Shown in pieces: positions 1 to 8,853 of a DNA stretch of 22,948 nt. The position numbers were made by a program, and so were the translations under genes. This DNA comes from an uncultured Eubacteriales bacterium (lineage in GTDB: Bacteria; Bacillota; Clostridia; HGM11514). Location: positions 1 to 22,948 of the forward strand of contig CABUMF010000031.1 of the NCBI GenBank assembly GCA_902492655.1, read 5' to 3'. How positions within the stretch are numbered: position 1 is the stretch's first letter; each line of letters begins with the position of its first letter. Below the pieces are notes generated by a model. The model ran no database searches. It saw only the letters and a program-made list of their open reading frames with translations, and had not been told where the DNA came from.

Positions 1-1073
1 TCCTTAGGATAATCGGTTACAAATACGGGACGCTTGAAGATTTGCTCTGTAAGGTATCTTTCGTGCTCGGTCTGAAGATCGCACCCCCAGTAAACAGGAT
101 AATCAAATTTATCGTTGTTTTTCTCCAAAAGCTTTATTGCCTCTGTGTATGTAACTCTGCCGAAATCAGAGCTTGCAACACCCTTTAGTCTTTCGATAAG
201 CCCCTTATCAACAAAGCGGTTGAGGAAATCCATTTCCTCGGGAGCGTTCTCGAGAACATAGTTGATTATATATTTAAGCATATCCTCGGCAAGCTCCATA
301 TCGTCTGCCAGATCCGCAAAGGCAATTTCGGGCTCTATCATCCAGAATTCTGCGGCATGCCTTGTTGTATTTGAGTTTTCGGCACGGAATGTTGGGCCGA
401 AGGTATAAACATTTCTGAATGCAAGAGCGTATGTTTCGGCATTGAGCTGTCCGCTAACGGTAAGGTTTGAACTTTTCGAGAAAAAGTCCTGAGAATAGTC
501 AACCTCTCCGTCTACCTTCGGAACATTATCCATATCCAGCGTTGTAACTCTGAACATCTCACCTGCACCTTCGCAGTCACTTCCGGTAATAATAGGAGTA
601 TGAGTATAAACAAATCCCCGTTCGTTAAAGAATTTGTGAATTGCAAACGCCGTGAGACTTCTTATTCTGAAAACTGCGGAAAAGGTGTTTGTCCTCGGAC
701 GCAGATGAGCGATTGTTCTTAAATACTCAAAGGAATGTCTCTTTTTCTGCAGGGGATAATCGGGTGTGGAAAGACCTTCAATTTCAATCTTTTCCGCTTT
801 GATTTCAAAGGGCTGCTTTGCATCGGGTGTGAGTACAAGCTTTCCCGTGACATTTAGCGCTGCGCCTACATTCATAGAAGCGATTTCCTTGTAATTATCC
901 AAAAATTCGCTTTCAAACACCACCTGAATGTTTTTGAAAAATGTACCGTCGTTAAGCTCGATAAAACCGAATGCGTTGGAAGAACGCAGGGTTCTTATCC
1001 ATCCCGACACTAAAACTTCTTTGTCTGCAAATTCACTCGGATTTGCAAATATTGATTTAACTGTAGTTTTCAA
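1..1073 (-). CDS. asnS: Asparaginyl-tRNA synthetase, C-terminus cut off by window edge
   Basis: Charges tRNA-Asn with asparagine in the cytoplasm, using ATP. About 357 residues are visible of a family length near 460; roughly the last 100 lie beyond base 1. The N-terminus reads as an OB-fold anticodon-binding domain (SGWIRTLRSSNAFGFIEL, about residues 23-40). The class II catalytic core follows, with the motif 2 stretch GPTFRAENSNTTRHAAEFW near residues 225-242, typical of AsnRS. The visible end PVFVTDYPK also matches the family. The start is TTG at 1073, chosen because GGAGGG lies 7 bases upstream and no ATG or GTG fits. It begins 15 bases after the asnA stop, so the two are probably cotranscribed. 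I see nothing broken in the visible part. Confidence 0.95.
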   Translation of the reverse strand, partial: MKTTVKSIFANPSEFADKEVLVSGWIRTLRSSNAFGFIELNDGTFFKNIQVVFESEFLDNYKEIASMNVGAALNVTGKLVLTPDAKQPFEIKAEKIEIEGLSTPDYPLQKKRHSFEYLRTIAHLRPRTNTFSAVFRIRSLTAFAIHKFFNERGFVYTHTPIITGSDCEGAGEMFRVTTLDMDNVPKVDGEVDYSQDFFSKSSNLTVSGQLNAETYALAFRNVYTFGPTFRAENSNTTRHAAEFWMIEPEIAFADLADDMELAEDMLKYIINYVLENAPEEMDFLNRFVDKGLIERLKGVASSDFGRVTYTEAIKLLEKNNDKFDYPVYWGCDLQTEHERYLTEQIFKRPVFVTDYPK

Positions 1074-1088
1074 CGTAAAACCCTCCGA

Positions 1089-2096
1089 TTACAAGATATT
1101 TATGCCTGCATCCTTGCAGAGCCTAATTGTTTCGCTGTCCCAAATGCTTGACTGAACCTCGCCTATGTGGGCACAGCCGAGAAGAAGCATACAAAGCCTC
1201 GATTGACCTATTCCGCCGCCTATTGTAAGCGGAAGCTCATTGTTAAGAAGCATTTTATGGAAATCAAGATTTCTTCTGTCGTCACAGCCTGATTCGGTAA
1301 GCTGTCTGTCAAGGGACTCGGCATTTACCCTTATGCCCATGGAAGAAATCTCAAACGCACATTGGAGTACATCGTTCCAGAAGAAAATATCACCGTTGAG
1401 GGTCCAGTCATCATAATCGGGAGCACGGCCGTCATGCGGCTTTCCGGATCTTAGCTTACCGCCTATTTGCATGATGAATGCCGTCTTGTGTTCTTTAACA
1501 TATGCATTCTCACGATCCTTGGGAGACAGCGCAGGATACAAATCCTCAAGTTCCTGAGAAGTTATAAAGGAAACATCCCGCCCGAGCCTTACGGAAAGCT
1601 GAGGATACTGAAGCTGCAAAAGCTCGTTTGTATTGCAAATGGCATCAACAATTGATTTCACAACAAGCTTTAAATATTCAAGATTACGTCTTCCGTCGGT
1701 AATGATTTTTTCCCAGTCCCACTGGTCGACATATACGGAATGGAGATTGTCCAATTCTTCGTCACGCCTGATTGCGTTCATATCGGTATAAAGACCTTTG
1801 CCCACCTCGAAATTGTATATTTTAAGCGCAAGTCTTTTCCATTTTGCAAGAGAATGAACAATTTGTGCATTTGCACCCACCGCCGGAATATCAAATGAAA
1901 CCGGTCTTTCAACTCCGTTAAGATTGTCGTTAAGACCTGAGCTTTCCGTCACAAAAAGAGGTGCGGAAACTCGCTTAAGATTAAGAGCCTCGGAAAATTC
2001 CTTTTGAAAAATATCTTTGATTTTCGATATGGCTCGTTGCATATCATATCTGTCAAGCGGTTGCTTATAACCTTTAGGTATGAATGTTTTATTCAT
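1089..2096 (-). CDS. asnA: Aspartate--ammonia ligase (asparagine synthetase A)
   Basis: Makes asparagine from aspartate, ammonia and ATP; a soluble enzyme structurally related to class II aminoacyl-tRNA synthetases. The product has 335 residues, close to the usual 330. Family-typical stretches are visible: an N-terminal FIPKGYKQPLDRYDMQRAI, VERPVSFDIP, NFEVGKGLYTDMNAIRRDE, VDQWDWEKII and a C-terminal GGGIGQSRLCMLLL. The start is ATG at 2096, with AAGGAG 8 bases upstream. A GTG at 2105 extends the frame by three codons but overlaps that ribosome site, so I reject it. It is the first gene of an asnA-asnS unit with its own promoter about 25 bases upstream, and its product feeds the next gene's product. 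Confidence 0.96.
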   Translation of the reverse strand: MNKTFIPKGYKQPLDRYDMQRAISKIKDIFQKEFSEALNLKRVSAPLFVTESSGLNDNLNGVERPVSFDIPAVGANAQIVHSLAKWKRLALKIYNFEVGKGLYTDMNAIRRDEELDNLHSVYVDQWDWEKIITDGRRNLEYLKLVVKSIVDAICNTNELLQLQYPQLSVRLGRDVSFITSQELEDLYPALSPKDRENAYVKEHKTAFIMQIGGKLRSGKPHDGRAPDYDDWTLNGDIFFWNDVLQCAFEISSMGIRVNAESLDRQLTESGCDDRRNLDFHKMLLNNELPLTIGGGIGQSRLCMLLLGCAHIGEVQSSIWDSETIRLCKDAGINIL

Positions 2097-2121
2097 CGCT
2101 GTCACTCCTTCAATAAACCTA

Positions 2122-2150
2122 AGTATAACACATTTTTCTTAAAAAATCAA
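2122..2150 (-). promoter_or_regulatory. Sigma-A promoter of asnA-asnS
   Basis: On the minus strand, TTGATT (2150-2145) and TATACT (2127-2122) are separated by 17 bases, with TG one base before the -10 (extended -10). The leader to asnA would be only about 20 bases, so there is no room for a T-box riboswitch. Confidence 0.75.
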
Positions 2151-2250
2151 TAACTATGTGAAATAATATTACATTTTTAATATGAAACTCCATATTATGG
2201 GCGAGTTTTACTGCAAATTTTACAAAATTCAAAATAAATCAATAATTTAC

Positions 2251-2279
2251 TTGACTAAAGCGATAAAGTGAGTTATAAT
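2251..2279 (+). promoter_or_regulatory. Sigma-A promoter of the histidine operon
   Basis: TTGACT (2251-2256) and TATAAT (2274-2279) are exactly 17 bases apart. Transcription should start near 2286, leaving about 15 bases before the first ATG. No T-box, leader peptide or attenuator fits in that space. Confidence 0.85.
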
Positions 2280-2300
2280 TATTATAGGTTAGGTGATGTT

Positions 2301-3845
2301 ATGGAAAATTATTTTGATGTTTTAAGACCTGAAGAAAAATATACAATCAGATTAAGGTCATTATATGAGTCGATGGGGTACGGGCGTTTTTGCATGAGCA
2401 AATTTGAAAAGTACGATCTTTATGCTCAGAACAAAAGCTTTCTTACAAGCTCCGATGTTATTACATTTAATGATAAAAACGGTAATCTTATGGCTCTTAA
2501 ACCTGATGTTACGCTGTCAATTGTCAAAAATGTCAGAGACGGCGTGAGCGAGAAGGTTTATTATACCGAAAATGTTTACAGAATGTCGGGCGGAGATTAC
2601 AAAGAAATAATGCAGGTGGGAGTTGAGAATATCGGCGACGGCGGTGTCAGGTCCTGCGCCGAGGTAATTGAGCTTGCTTACAAAAGCCTTGAGTTTTCGG
2701 GCAAAAGGTTTGTTCTCGATGTTTCCCATATGGGCATGGTTCACGGGCTTATTGAAGCCGCAACGGATGATCCGGAATTTTCGGCAAAGCTTCTTGATTG
2801 CGTTAAGGAAAAAAACATTGACGCAGCAAAAGAAATTTGCAATGAAATAGGCTGCGGTGAGGATAAGTCCGAAAAGCTTGTTTTAATGATGTCTGTTTCA
2901 GGCTCGCTCTCGGAAAATATCGACTTAATAAAATCTCTTGTGCTGAACGAAAAAACCTACGAAGCGGTAAAAGAGCTTGAAGAATTGAATTCTTTGCTTT
3001 CGGGGTTTGATATTTCGGTTGATTTTTCGGCGGTAAACGATTTGAATTATTACAGCGGAGTTATTTTCAGAGGCTTTGCGGAAGGTGTTCACTCCTGTGT
3101 TCTCTCGGGCGGAAGATATGATAATCTGATGAAAAAGCTGGGAAAGCACGCAGGAGCTGTCGGATTTGCGGTTTATATCAATTATCTTGAAGGAATTTGG
3201 GAAGAAAGTGCCGAACAGAATAATGAGGAATACATAAATATTGCTCTCCCAAAAGGCAGACTCGGAGAAAAAGCCTACAATATTTTTGAAAAAATCGGTT
3301 TCGGATGCCCCGATATTCTGGAGGACAACAGAAAACTGATATTTCAAAATTCGGAAAACAAGGTAAGGTTTTTCTGGGCTAAGCCTTCCGATGTCGCAAT
3401 ATATGTTGAGAGAGGTGCGGCTGACATCGGAATTGTCGGAAAAGACATTCTTTTGGAGTCGTCTCCCGATATATACGAGCTTCTTGACCTTAAAATCGGA
3501 AAGTGCAAAATGGCGGTTGCGGGCAAAAAGAATGTTTCTTACGATAACGGAACTTTGAAGGTTGCAACCAAATTTCCCAATATTGCAAAGAATTATTTTA
3601 ATTCAAAGAGTAGGGAAATTGACATAATAAAGCTGAACGGCTCTATCGAAATTGCTCCGATACTCGGGCTGTCCGATGTTATTGTTGATATAGTCGAGAC
3701 GGGGAAGACGCTTTACGAAAACAATCTTGAGCCTAAGGAAACCATTGTCGATATAAGTGCAAGGCTTGTTGCCAACAAGGCTTCTTACAGATTTAAAGGT
3801 CAGAGGATTGAACAAATACGAGCAAAAATGCAGGAGGAGTTATGA
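2301..3845 (+). CDS. hisZG: HisZ-HisG fusion: ATP phosphoribosyltransferase regulatory and catalytic subunits
   Basis: Catalyses the first step of histidine synthesis, joining ATP and PRPP to give phosphoribosyl-ATP. The frame gives 514 residues. Residues 1 to about 305 are HisZ, a histidyl-tRNA synthetase paralogue. Motif 2 appears as ALKPDVTLSIVKN, with Lys where HisRS has its motif Arg, and a motif 3-like SGGRYDNL is present. Residues 309-514 are a complete short-form HisG, with NIALPKGRLGEKAYNIFEKIG at its start and the PRPP loop IVDIVETGKTL; about 205 residues is the normal short-HisG size. No stop or internal ribosome site separates the halves. ATG 2301 is used; a GTG at 2268 lies inside the promoter. 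The gene ends in a 4-base ATGA overlap with hisD. HisZ and HisG usually form a hetero-octamer from separate chains, so the fusion is notable. Confidence 0.93.
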   Translation: MENYFDVLRPEEKYTIRLRSLYESMGYGRFCMSKFEKYDLYAQNKSFLTSSDVITFNDKNGNLMALKPDVTLSIVKNVRDGVSEKVYYTENVYRMSGGDYKEIMQVGVENIGDGGVRSCAEVIELAYKSLEFSGKRFVLDVSHMGMVHGLIEAATDDPEFSAKLLDCVKEKNIDAAKEICNEIGCGEDKSEKLVLMMSVSGSLSENIDLIKSLVLNEKTYEAVKELEELNSLLSGFDISVDFSAVNDLNYYSGVIFRGFAEGVHSCVLSGGRYDNLMKKLGKHAGAVGFAVYINYLEGIWEESAEQNNEEYINIALPKGRLGEKAYNIFEKIGFGCPDILEDNRKLIFQNSENKVRFFWAKPSDVAIYVERGAADIGIVGKDILLESSPDIYELLDLKIGKCKMAVAGKKNVSYDNGTLKVATKFPNIAKNYFNSKSREIDIIKLNGSIEIAPILGLSDVIVDIVETGKTLYENNLEPKETIVDISARLVANKASYRFKGQRIEQIRAKMQEEL

Positions 3846-5125
3846 TTAGAATTTACAATCTTGCCGATATTGATGAGAAGGATATTCTTATCCGTACACA
3901 ATCAAAACCGGGCGTTGAAGATATAGTTAAAAACATTATTGATGATGTTAAGAAAAACGGCGATGAGGCACTTAAAAAATATGCCAAGAAATTCGATAAT
4001 GCCGATATTTGCGATGTAGAGGTCAGCCGGCAGGAAATCGAATCTGCAATGGGTGAGGTTGAGCCGGAGTTTATCGAAATTTTGGAAAATGCCGCCGAGA
4101 ACATTCGGGAATTTCATATGCATCAGGTCAGAAACAGCTTTGTTATAAATAAAAACGACGGCGTAGTTTTGGGACAGAAGATAGTTCCTCTCGCGCGTGT
4201 AGGGCTTTATATTCCGGGCGGAACGGCAAGTTATCCATCCTCCGTTCTTATGAATTGCATACCTGCAAAAATTGCGGGAGTTGACGAAATAGTTATGACA
4301 ACGCCTACGGGCAGTGACGGTAAAATATCTCCGAATATTCTTGCCGCCGCAAAAATTGCAGGCGTTGACAGAGTGTATAAAACGGGCGGAGCTCAGGCGA
4401 TTGCGGCACTCTGCTTCGGAACGGAAACTATTAAGCCGGTCGATAAAATTGTCGGACCGGGTAATGTGTTTGTTGCAGAGGCAAAAAGGCAGGTTTACGG
4501 CTTTGTCGATATTGATATGATTGCGGGCCCGAGTGAAATTCTGATTATTGCCGACGGTGACAACAATCCTTCTCATTTGGCTGCCGATATGCTTTCCCAG
4601 GCTGAGCACGATAAGCTTGCGACAGCCGTTCTGGTTACTGACAGCTCCGAGCTTGCAGGTGCAGTTGCCTCCGAGCTTGAAAAACAAATTCCCCTTTTGC
4701 CGAGAAGCGAAATCGCAAGAGAATCCATAGATTCAAACGGTAAAATCATCGTTACCGACGATTTGAAGGCTTCGATAGCCGTTTCAAATAAAATCGCTCC
4801 CGAGCACTTGGAGGTTTGTGTTAACAATCCTTTTGATTATCTGTCGGACATAAGAAACGCCGGTTCGATTTTCCTCGGGAAGAATTGTCCCGAAGCACTC
4901 GGTGACTACTTCGCAGGGCCGAATCATACGCTTCCGACATCGGGCACGGCTCGTTTTTCAAGCCCTCTGTCGGTTGATGATTTTGTTAAAAAATCTGCTT
5001 TTACATACTATACAAAAGATGCACTTGCTAAAGTTAACAAACAAATTGCATATTTTGCCGAAAAAGAGGGGCTTTCCGCTCATGCAAGAAGTGCCCTTAT
5101 AAGAACGGAGAATATATATGAGTAG
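3842..5125 (+). CDS. hisD: Histidinol dehydrogenase
   Basis: Catalyses the last two oxidations, L-histidinol to L-histidinal to L-histidine, with NAD and zinc. The 427 residues match the usual 425-435. The family signature IVGPGNVFVAEAKRQVYG is followed by DIDMIAGPSEILI, and the catalytic Glu-His pair is visible as APEHLEV (E321, H322). Further conserved stretches are GLYIPGG, KTGGAQAIAAL, LSQAEHD and AGPNHTLPTSGTARF. ATG 3842 overlaps the hisZG stop in ATGA, with AGGAGG just upstream, which suggests translational coupling. The end overlaps hisC by 8 bases. All expected motifs are present. Confidence 0.97.
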   Translation: MIRIYNLADIDEKDILIRTQSKPGVEDIVKNIIDDVKKNGDEALKKYAKKFDNADICDVEVSRQEIESAMGEVEPEFIEILENAAENIREFHMHQVRNSFVINKNDGVVLGQKIVPLARVGLYIPGGTASYPSSVLMNCIPAKIAGVDEIVMTTPTGSDGKISPNILAAAKIAGVDRVYKTGGAQAIAALCFGTETIKPVDKIVGPGNVFVAEAKRQVYGFVDIDMIAGPSEILIIADGDNNPSHLAADMLSQAEHDKLATAVLVTDSSELAGAVASELEKQIPLLPRSEIARESIDSNGKIIVTDDLKASIAVSNKIAPEHLEVCVNNPFDYLSDIRNAGSIFLGKNCPEALGDYFAGPNHTLPTSGTARFSSPLSVDDFVKKSAFTYYTKDALAKVNKQIAYFAEKEGLSAHARSALIRTENIYE

Positions 5126-6176
5126 GTTTCTTACTCTTTCGGGACTTGATGCTTATGTTCCGGGGGAACAACCAAAAAATTACGAATATATAAAGCTTAA
5201 CACAAACGAATCGCCCTATCCGCCTTCACCCGAGGTGCTTTCGGCGATAGCTGACGAGTCAAAAAAGCTTAACCTTTATTCCGATCCCGATTGTTTGGAA
5301 CTTAGGAAAACCCTCGCCGAGCAGTACGGTGTGGAAGACAATAACGTAATCGTTGCAAACGGTTCGGATGAAATTTTGTCCTTTGCTTTTCAGGCTTTTG
5401 GTGGCAAGGGTGCGATTTTCCCCGATATTACATACGGATTTTATCCTGTATTTTCAAAGCTTTACGGAATTTCTTACGAAGAAAAGCCTCTTAAATCCGA
5501 TTTCTCTTTGGATATTTCGGATTACGAAAACACAGGCAAAATGGTTGTGATTGCAAATCCTAACGCTCCTACGGGCATTGCGTTGTCAGTTTCAGAGATA
5601 GAGGAAATTGTTGCATCAAATAAAAATTCCGTTGTAGTTATTGACGAGGCGTATGTTGATTTCGGTGCCGATTCTGCCACTTTGCTTACAAAAAAGTATG
5701 ATAATTTGGTTGTTACAATGACATTTTCAAAATCCCGTTCCCTGGCAGGGGCAAGAGTCGGCTATGCTATAGGGGATTCTGAGCTGATTTCGGATCTTAA
5801 TACGGTAAGATGTTCAACAAATCCTTATAATGTTAACAGAATGTCCCTTGCCGCCGCAAAGGCCGCACTTTTGTCACAGGAGTATTATGATAAAAATGCT
5901 CAAGAGATTATCAAAACAAGGGGGTACACCGAGGATAAGCTTTGCGAGCTGGGTTTTAGAGTTACTGATTCAAAAGCCAATTTTTTGTTTGCAAAGCATG
6001 AAAAAATCAGCGGTGAGAGGCTTTATAAACAGCTTAAGGAAAGCGGTGTTCTTGTAAGGCATTTCGGAAATCCTAAAATTACGGATTATCTCAGAATAAC
6101 TATAGGCACAAAAGAACAAATGGATATACTAATTCACAAAGCAAAAAAAATAATCGAAGCGGAGAAACAGTTATGA
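5118..6176 (+). CDS. hisC: Histidinol-phosphate aminotransferase
   Basis: A PLP-dependent fold type I aminotransferase that converts imidazole-acetol phosphate and glutamate into histidinol phosphate and 2-oxoglutarate. It has 352 residues, the normal length. Visible motifs are LNTNESPYPPSP near the N-terminus, VANGSDEIL for cofactor binding, IANPNAPTG, VIDEAYVDFG, and TFSKSRSLAGARVGYAIG, where K205 is the Schiff-base lysine. The C-terminal RITIGTKEQMD carries the substrate-binding Arg. ATG 5118 lies inside the end of hisD, with ACGGAG upstream. The stop overlaps hisB in ATGA. Its place in the operon favours HisC over other aminotransferases of this family. Confidence 0.96.
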   Translation: MSRFLTLSGLDAYVPGEQPKNYEYIKLNTNESPYPPSPEVLSAIADESKKLNLYSDPDCLELRKTLAEQYGVEDNNVIVANGSDEILSFAFQAFGGKGAIFPDITYGFYPVFSKLYGISYEEKPLKSDFSLDISDYENTGKMVVIANPNAPTGIALSVSEIEEIVASNKNSVVVIDEAYVDFGADSATLLTKKYDNLVVTMTFSKSRSLAGARVGYAIGDSELISDLNTVRCSTNPYNVNRMSLAAAKAALLSQEYYDKNAQEIIKTRGYTEDKLCELGFRVTDSKANFLFAKHEKISGERLYKQLKESGVLVRHFGNPKITDYLRITIGTKEQMDILIHKAKKIIEAEKQL

Positions 6177-6763
6177 GAAACAGCGAAATTTCAAGAAAAA
6201 CATCAGAAACCGATATTAATTTGAAGCTGAATATCGACGGTACCGGTAAATACAACATCAATACGGGCTGTGGGTTTTTAAATCATATGCTGGAGCTTTT
6301 TGCCAAGCACGGAAGATTTGATTTGGATATTGACTGCACAGGGGATACCGAAGTCGATTTTCACCACACCGCAGAGGATGTTGCCATAGTTTTGGGCGAG
6401 GCTTTTTTAAAGGCTTTGGGGGATATGTCGGGGATAAACCGATATGCCGACAAATGCCTTCCCATGGATGAGGCGTTGGTTATTTGCTCTGTCGATGTTT
6501 CGGGGCGTGGCTACTATCAGAGTAATTTTGAATTTCCTTCACAAAAAATAGGTGAGTTCGATACAGAGCTTGTAGATGAATTTTTTGCGGCTTTTGCAAG
6601 ACACGCAAAGCTTACATTGCATTTTGTTCAGCTTAGAGGCAATAATTCTCATCATATCGCAGAGTGTGCCTTCAAGGCGTTTGCCCGTACGATTAGCTTT
6701 GCAACCTCGGTTAACCCCGAGCTTTGCGGTGAAATTCCTTCAACAAAAGGGGTGCTTGTATGA
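6173..6763 (+). CDS. hisB: Imidazoleglycerol-phosphate dehydratase
   Basis: Dehydrates imidazoleglycerol phosphate to imidazole-acetol phosphate, using manganese held by histidines. It has 196 residues, a monofunctional dehydratase without the N-terminal phosphatase domain of the enterobacterial HisB; a PHP phosphatase at the operon's end fills that role. Signatures are GCGFLNHMLELFAKHGRFDL, DFHHTAEDVAIVLGEA, and NNSHHIAECAFKAFAR near the C-terminus, supplying the metal-binding His and Glu residues. It starts in an ATGA overlap with hisC and ends in the same kind of overlap with hisH. Confidence 0.97.
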   Translation: MRNSEISRKTSETDINLKLNIDGTGKYNINTGCGFLNHMLELFAKHGRFDLDIDCTGDTEVDFHHTAEDVAIVLGEAFLKALGDMSGINRYADKCLPMDEALVICSVDVSGRGYYQSNFEFPSQKIGEFDTELVDEFFAAFARHAKLTLHFVQLRGNNSHHIAECAFKAFARTISFATSVNPELCGEIPSTKGVLV

Positions 6764-7374
6764 CGGTTATAGTTGATTACGGCGTGGGTAATCTTTTTTC
6801 GTTAAAATGCTCTCTTGCAAAAATCGGCGAGGAAGCTGTAATTTCAGGCGAAAAAGAACTTATCCTTTCGGCGGACAGAATTATACTTCCTGGTGTGGGA
6901 GCTTTTTCCGATGCCGCACAAAAGCTTAATGATACCGGTCTTGCAGATGTTTTAAGGGAAGCCGCCGACTGTAAAATTCCTATTTTGGGAATATGTCTTG
7001 GGATGCAGCTTTTGTTTGATAAAAGCTTTGAATTCGGTGAATGTGACGGGCTTGGGCTGATAAGCGGCTGTGTTAAGCCGATCGAGCCACGGATAGGCGG
7101 GCTTAAGGTTCCTCATATGGGCTGGAATTCTCTTGATTTCACAAATAAGCTAAGCAAGCTTTATAAATATATAAGCAACGGGGATTTTGTGTATTTTGTT
7201 CATTCTTTTGCCGCAGAGGACTGCGATGAATTTGTAACGGCTTATGCAGACTACGGTGCCAAAATTACAGCATCCGTTGAGAGGGATAATGTTTACGGTA
7301 CACAGTTTCATCCCGAAAAAAGCGGTGATGTGGGGCTTAAAATATTAAAAGCATTTTGTGAGGTGAAAGCATGA
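6760..7374 (+). CDS. hisH: Imidazole glycerol phosphate synthase, glutaminase subunit
   Basis: A class I glutamine amidotransferase that hydrolyses glutamine and channels ammonia to HisF. It has 204 residues, the usual size. The catalytic triad is visible: nucleophile C79 in GICLGMQ, and H184 and E186 in QFHPEKS. The oxyanion region PGVGAF and the N-terminal VDYGVGNLFSLK are also typical. It overlaps hisB and hisA by 4 bases each. Its partner HisF is encoded two genes downstream. Confidence 0.97.
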   Translation: MTVIVDYGVGNLFSLKCSLAKIGEEAVISGEKELILSADRIILPGVGAFSDAAQKLNDTGLADVLREAADCKIPILGICLGMQLLFDKSFEFGECDGLGLISGCVKPIEPRIGGLKVPHMGWNSLDFTNKLSKLYKYISNGDFVYFVHSFAAEDCDEFVTAYADYGAKITASVERDNVYGTQFHPEKSGDVGLKILKAFCEVKA

Positions 7375-8084
7375 ATCTTTTTCCGGCTATAGATTTATAT
7401 GACAAAAAGGTAGTCAGGCTGAAAATGGGGGATTATTCTCAAATGACGGTTTATGGTGATAATCCTGCGGAAACAGCCTGTATGTTTTATAAATGCGGTG
7501 CGAGATACTTGCACGTTGTTGACCTTGAGGGAGCAAAATACGGCAACACTCCGAATATTGATGTAATAAAAGACATCATTAAATGCTCCTCTATGAATGT
7601 TGAGGTTGGCGGAGGTATAAGAAACGAAGAAACGGTTGAAAAGTATCTTGACGCAGGCGTGTTTCGGGTTATTTTAGGAACTGCGGCTGTTGAAAATCCG
7701 CAATTTCTCAAAAAAATGATTGATAAATACGGCTCTAAGATTGCTGTCGGTGTGGACATTAAAGACGGAACGGTTGCGACTCACGGTTGGATTAAAAATT
7801 CCGATAAGGACTGTTTTTCATTTTGTGCCGAGCTTGAAAAAATGGGCGTTTCGGCAATTATTGTTACAGATATTTCAAAGGACGGATTGCTTTCCGGTAC
7901 AAATTTGAATTTATATCGTGACTTAAGCGAAAAATTTTCAATGGATATTATTGCTTCCGGGGGCGTTTCATCGTTAAACGATGTAATAAAGCTGAACGAG
8001 GTAGGTGTAAGCGGCGCAATACTCGGCAGAGCGCTCTATACCGGAGATATTGATTTGAAAGCCGCAATTTCGGAGGTGAAATAG
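7371..8084 (+). CDS. hisA: ProFAR isomerase (HisA)
   Basis: A TIM-barrel Amadori isomerase that converts ProFAR to PRFAR, the substrate of HisF. It has 237 residues, the normal length. The catalytic aspartates are D8 (FPAIDLYDKK) and D129 (VGVDIKDG). The phosphate-binding glycine motifs are EVGGGIRNEE in the first half and IIASGGVSSLND in the second, as expected for this duplicated half-barrel fold. The start overlaps hisH by 4 bases and the TAG stop shares its G with the hisF GTG. DIKDGTVATHGWIK favours HisA over a bifunctional PriA. Confidence 0.96.
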   Translation: MNLFPAIDLYDKKVVRLKMGDYSQMTVYGDNPAETACMFYKCGARYLHVVDLEGAKYGNTPNIDVIKDIIKCSSMNVEVGGGIRNEETVEKYLDAGVFRVILGTAAVENPQFLKKMIDKYGSKIAVGVDIKDGTVATHGWIKNSDKDCFSFCAELEKMGVSAIIVTDISKDGLLSGTNLNLYRDLSEKFSMDIIASGGVSSLNDVIKLNEVGVSGAILGRALYTGDIDLKAAISEVK

Positions 8085-8842
8085 TGCTTACAAAGAGAAT
8101 AATACCCTGTCTTGATGTTAAGGACGGCAGGGTTGTTAAGGGAGTTAATTTCAAAGACTTGGGCGATGTGGATTCTCCGGTAAGTCTTGCAAAGTATTAC
8201 AGCGACAGCGGTGCGGACGAGCTTGTGTTTTACGATATTACGGCATCGTCCGACGGAAGGAAGCTTTTTACCGATATTTTGAGGGAGACTGCTTCCGAGG
8301 TTTTTATTCCGTTGACTGTGGGCGGCGGAATAGATTCCATTTCCGATTTTGACAGAGTTTTAAAGTGCGGAGCTGATAAAGTCAGTGTAAATTCGGGTGC
8401 TATCAAAAATCCGTCAATAATTAAAGAGGCGGCGCAAAAATACGGAAGTCAGTGCGTGGTGCTTTCTGTTGATGTAAAGAGAGTTGACGGGAAATTTACG
8501 GTTTTCTCTAAAGGAGGCCGCGAAAATACAGGGTTAGATGCTCTTGAATGGATAAAAAACGGCGTAAGTGACGGTGCGGGCGAAATCGTTCTTAATTCGA
8601 TTGACACCGACGGCGTTAAGGGCGGCTTTGATTTGGAAATGCTTTCTGCGGTGTGCGATATTGTAAAAGTACCTGTTATTGCATCGGGCGGAGCAGGCTG
8701 TACAGAGGACTTTATTTCGCTTTTTAAGGAGATCCCGGGAGTCGATGCAGGGCTTGCCGCATCCATTTTCCATTTCGGAGAGGTTAAAATTCCCGAATTA
8801 AAACAGCAGTTAAAACAGAATAATATTAATGTTCGCATTTAG
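8084..8842 (+). CDS. hisF: Imidazole glycerol phosphate synthase, cyclase subunit
   Basis: A TIM-barrel cyclase that uses ammonia from HisH to turn PRFAR into imidazoleglycerol phosphate and AICAR; AICAR returns to purine synthesis. It has 252 residues. The N-terminal KRIIPCLDVKDGRVVKGVNF is diagnostic. D11 and D130 sit where the catalytic aspartates are known in this family. Phosphate loops are VGGGIDSISD and IASGGAGCTED. The start is GTG at 8084, overlapping the hisA TAG by one base, with a strong GGAGGTGA ribosome site 4 bases upstream. Confidence 0.97.
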   Translation: MLTKRIIPCLDVKDGRVVKGVNFKDLGDVDSPVSLAKYYSDSGADELVFYDITASSDGRKLFTDILRETASEVFIPLTVGGGIDSISDFDRVLKCGADKVSVNSGAIKNPSIIKEAAQKYGSQCVVLSVDVKRVDGKFTVFSKGGRENTGLDALEWIKNGVSDGAGEIVLNSIDTDGVKGGFDLEMLSAVCDIVKVPVIASGGAGCTEDFISLFKEIPGVDAGLAASIFHFGEVKIPELKQQLKQNNINVRI

Positions 8843-8853
8843 GGGGTAATTTT

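Noticed and set aside
2097..2105. GTG start extending AsnA by three residues
   Set aside because: It overlaps the AAGGAG ribosome site that serves the ATG at 2096.
2268..2300. GTG start extending HisZ-HisG by 11 residues
   Set aside because: The codon lies between the -35 and -10 boxes of the promoter, upstream of any transcription start.
2106..2300. T-box riboswitch for asnA or the histidine operon
   Set aside because: Promoters lie within 15-25 bases of the starts, and no specifier hairpin or TGG-accepting bulge is seen.
3902..4687. Long minus-strand frame of 261 codons opposite hisD
   Set aside because: It mirrors a certain gene with complete motifs, has no ribosome site and no recognisable domain.
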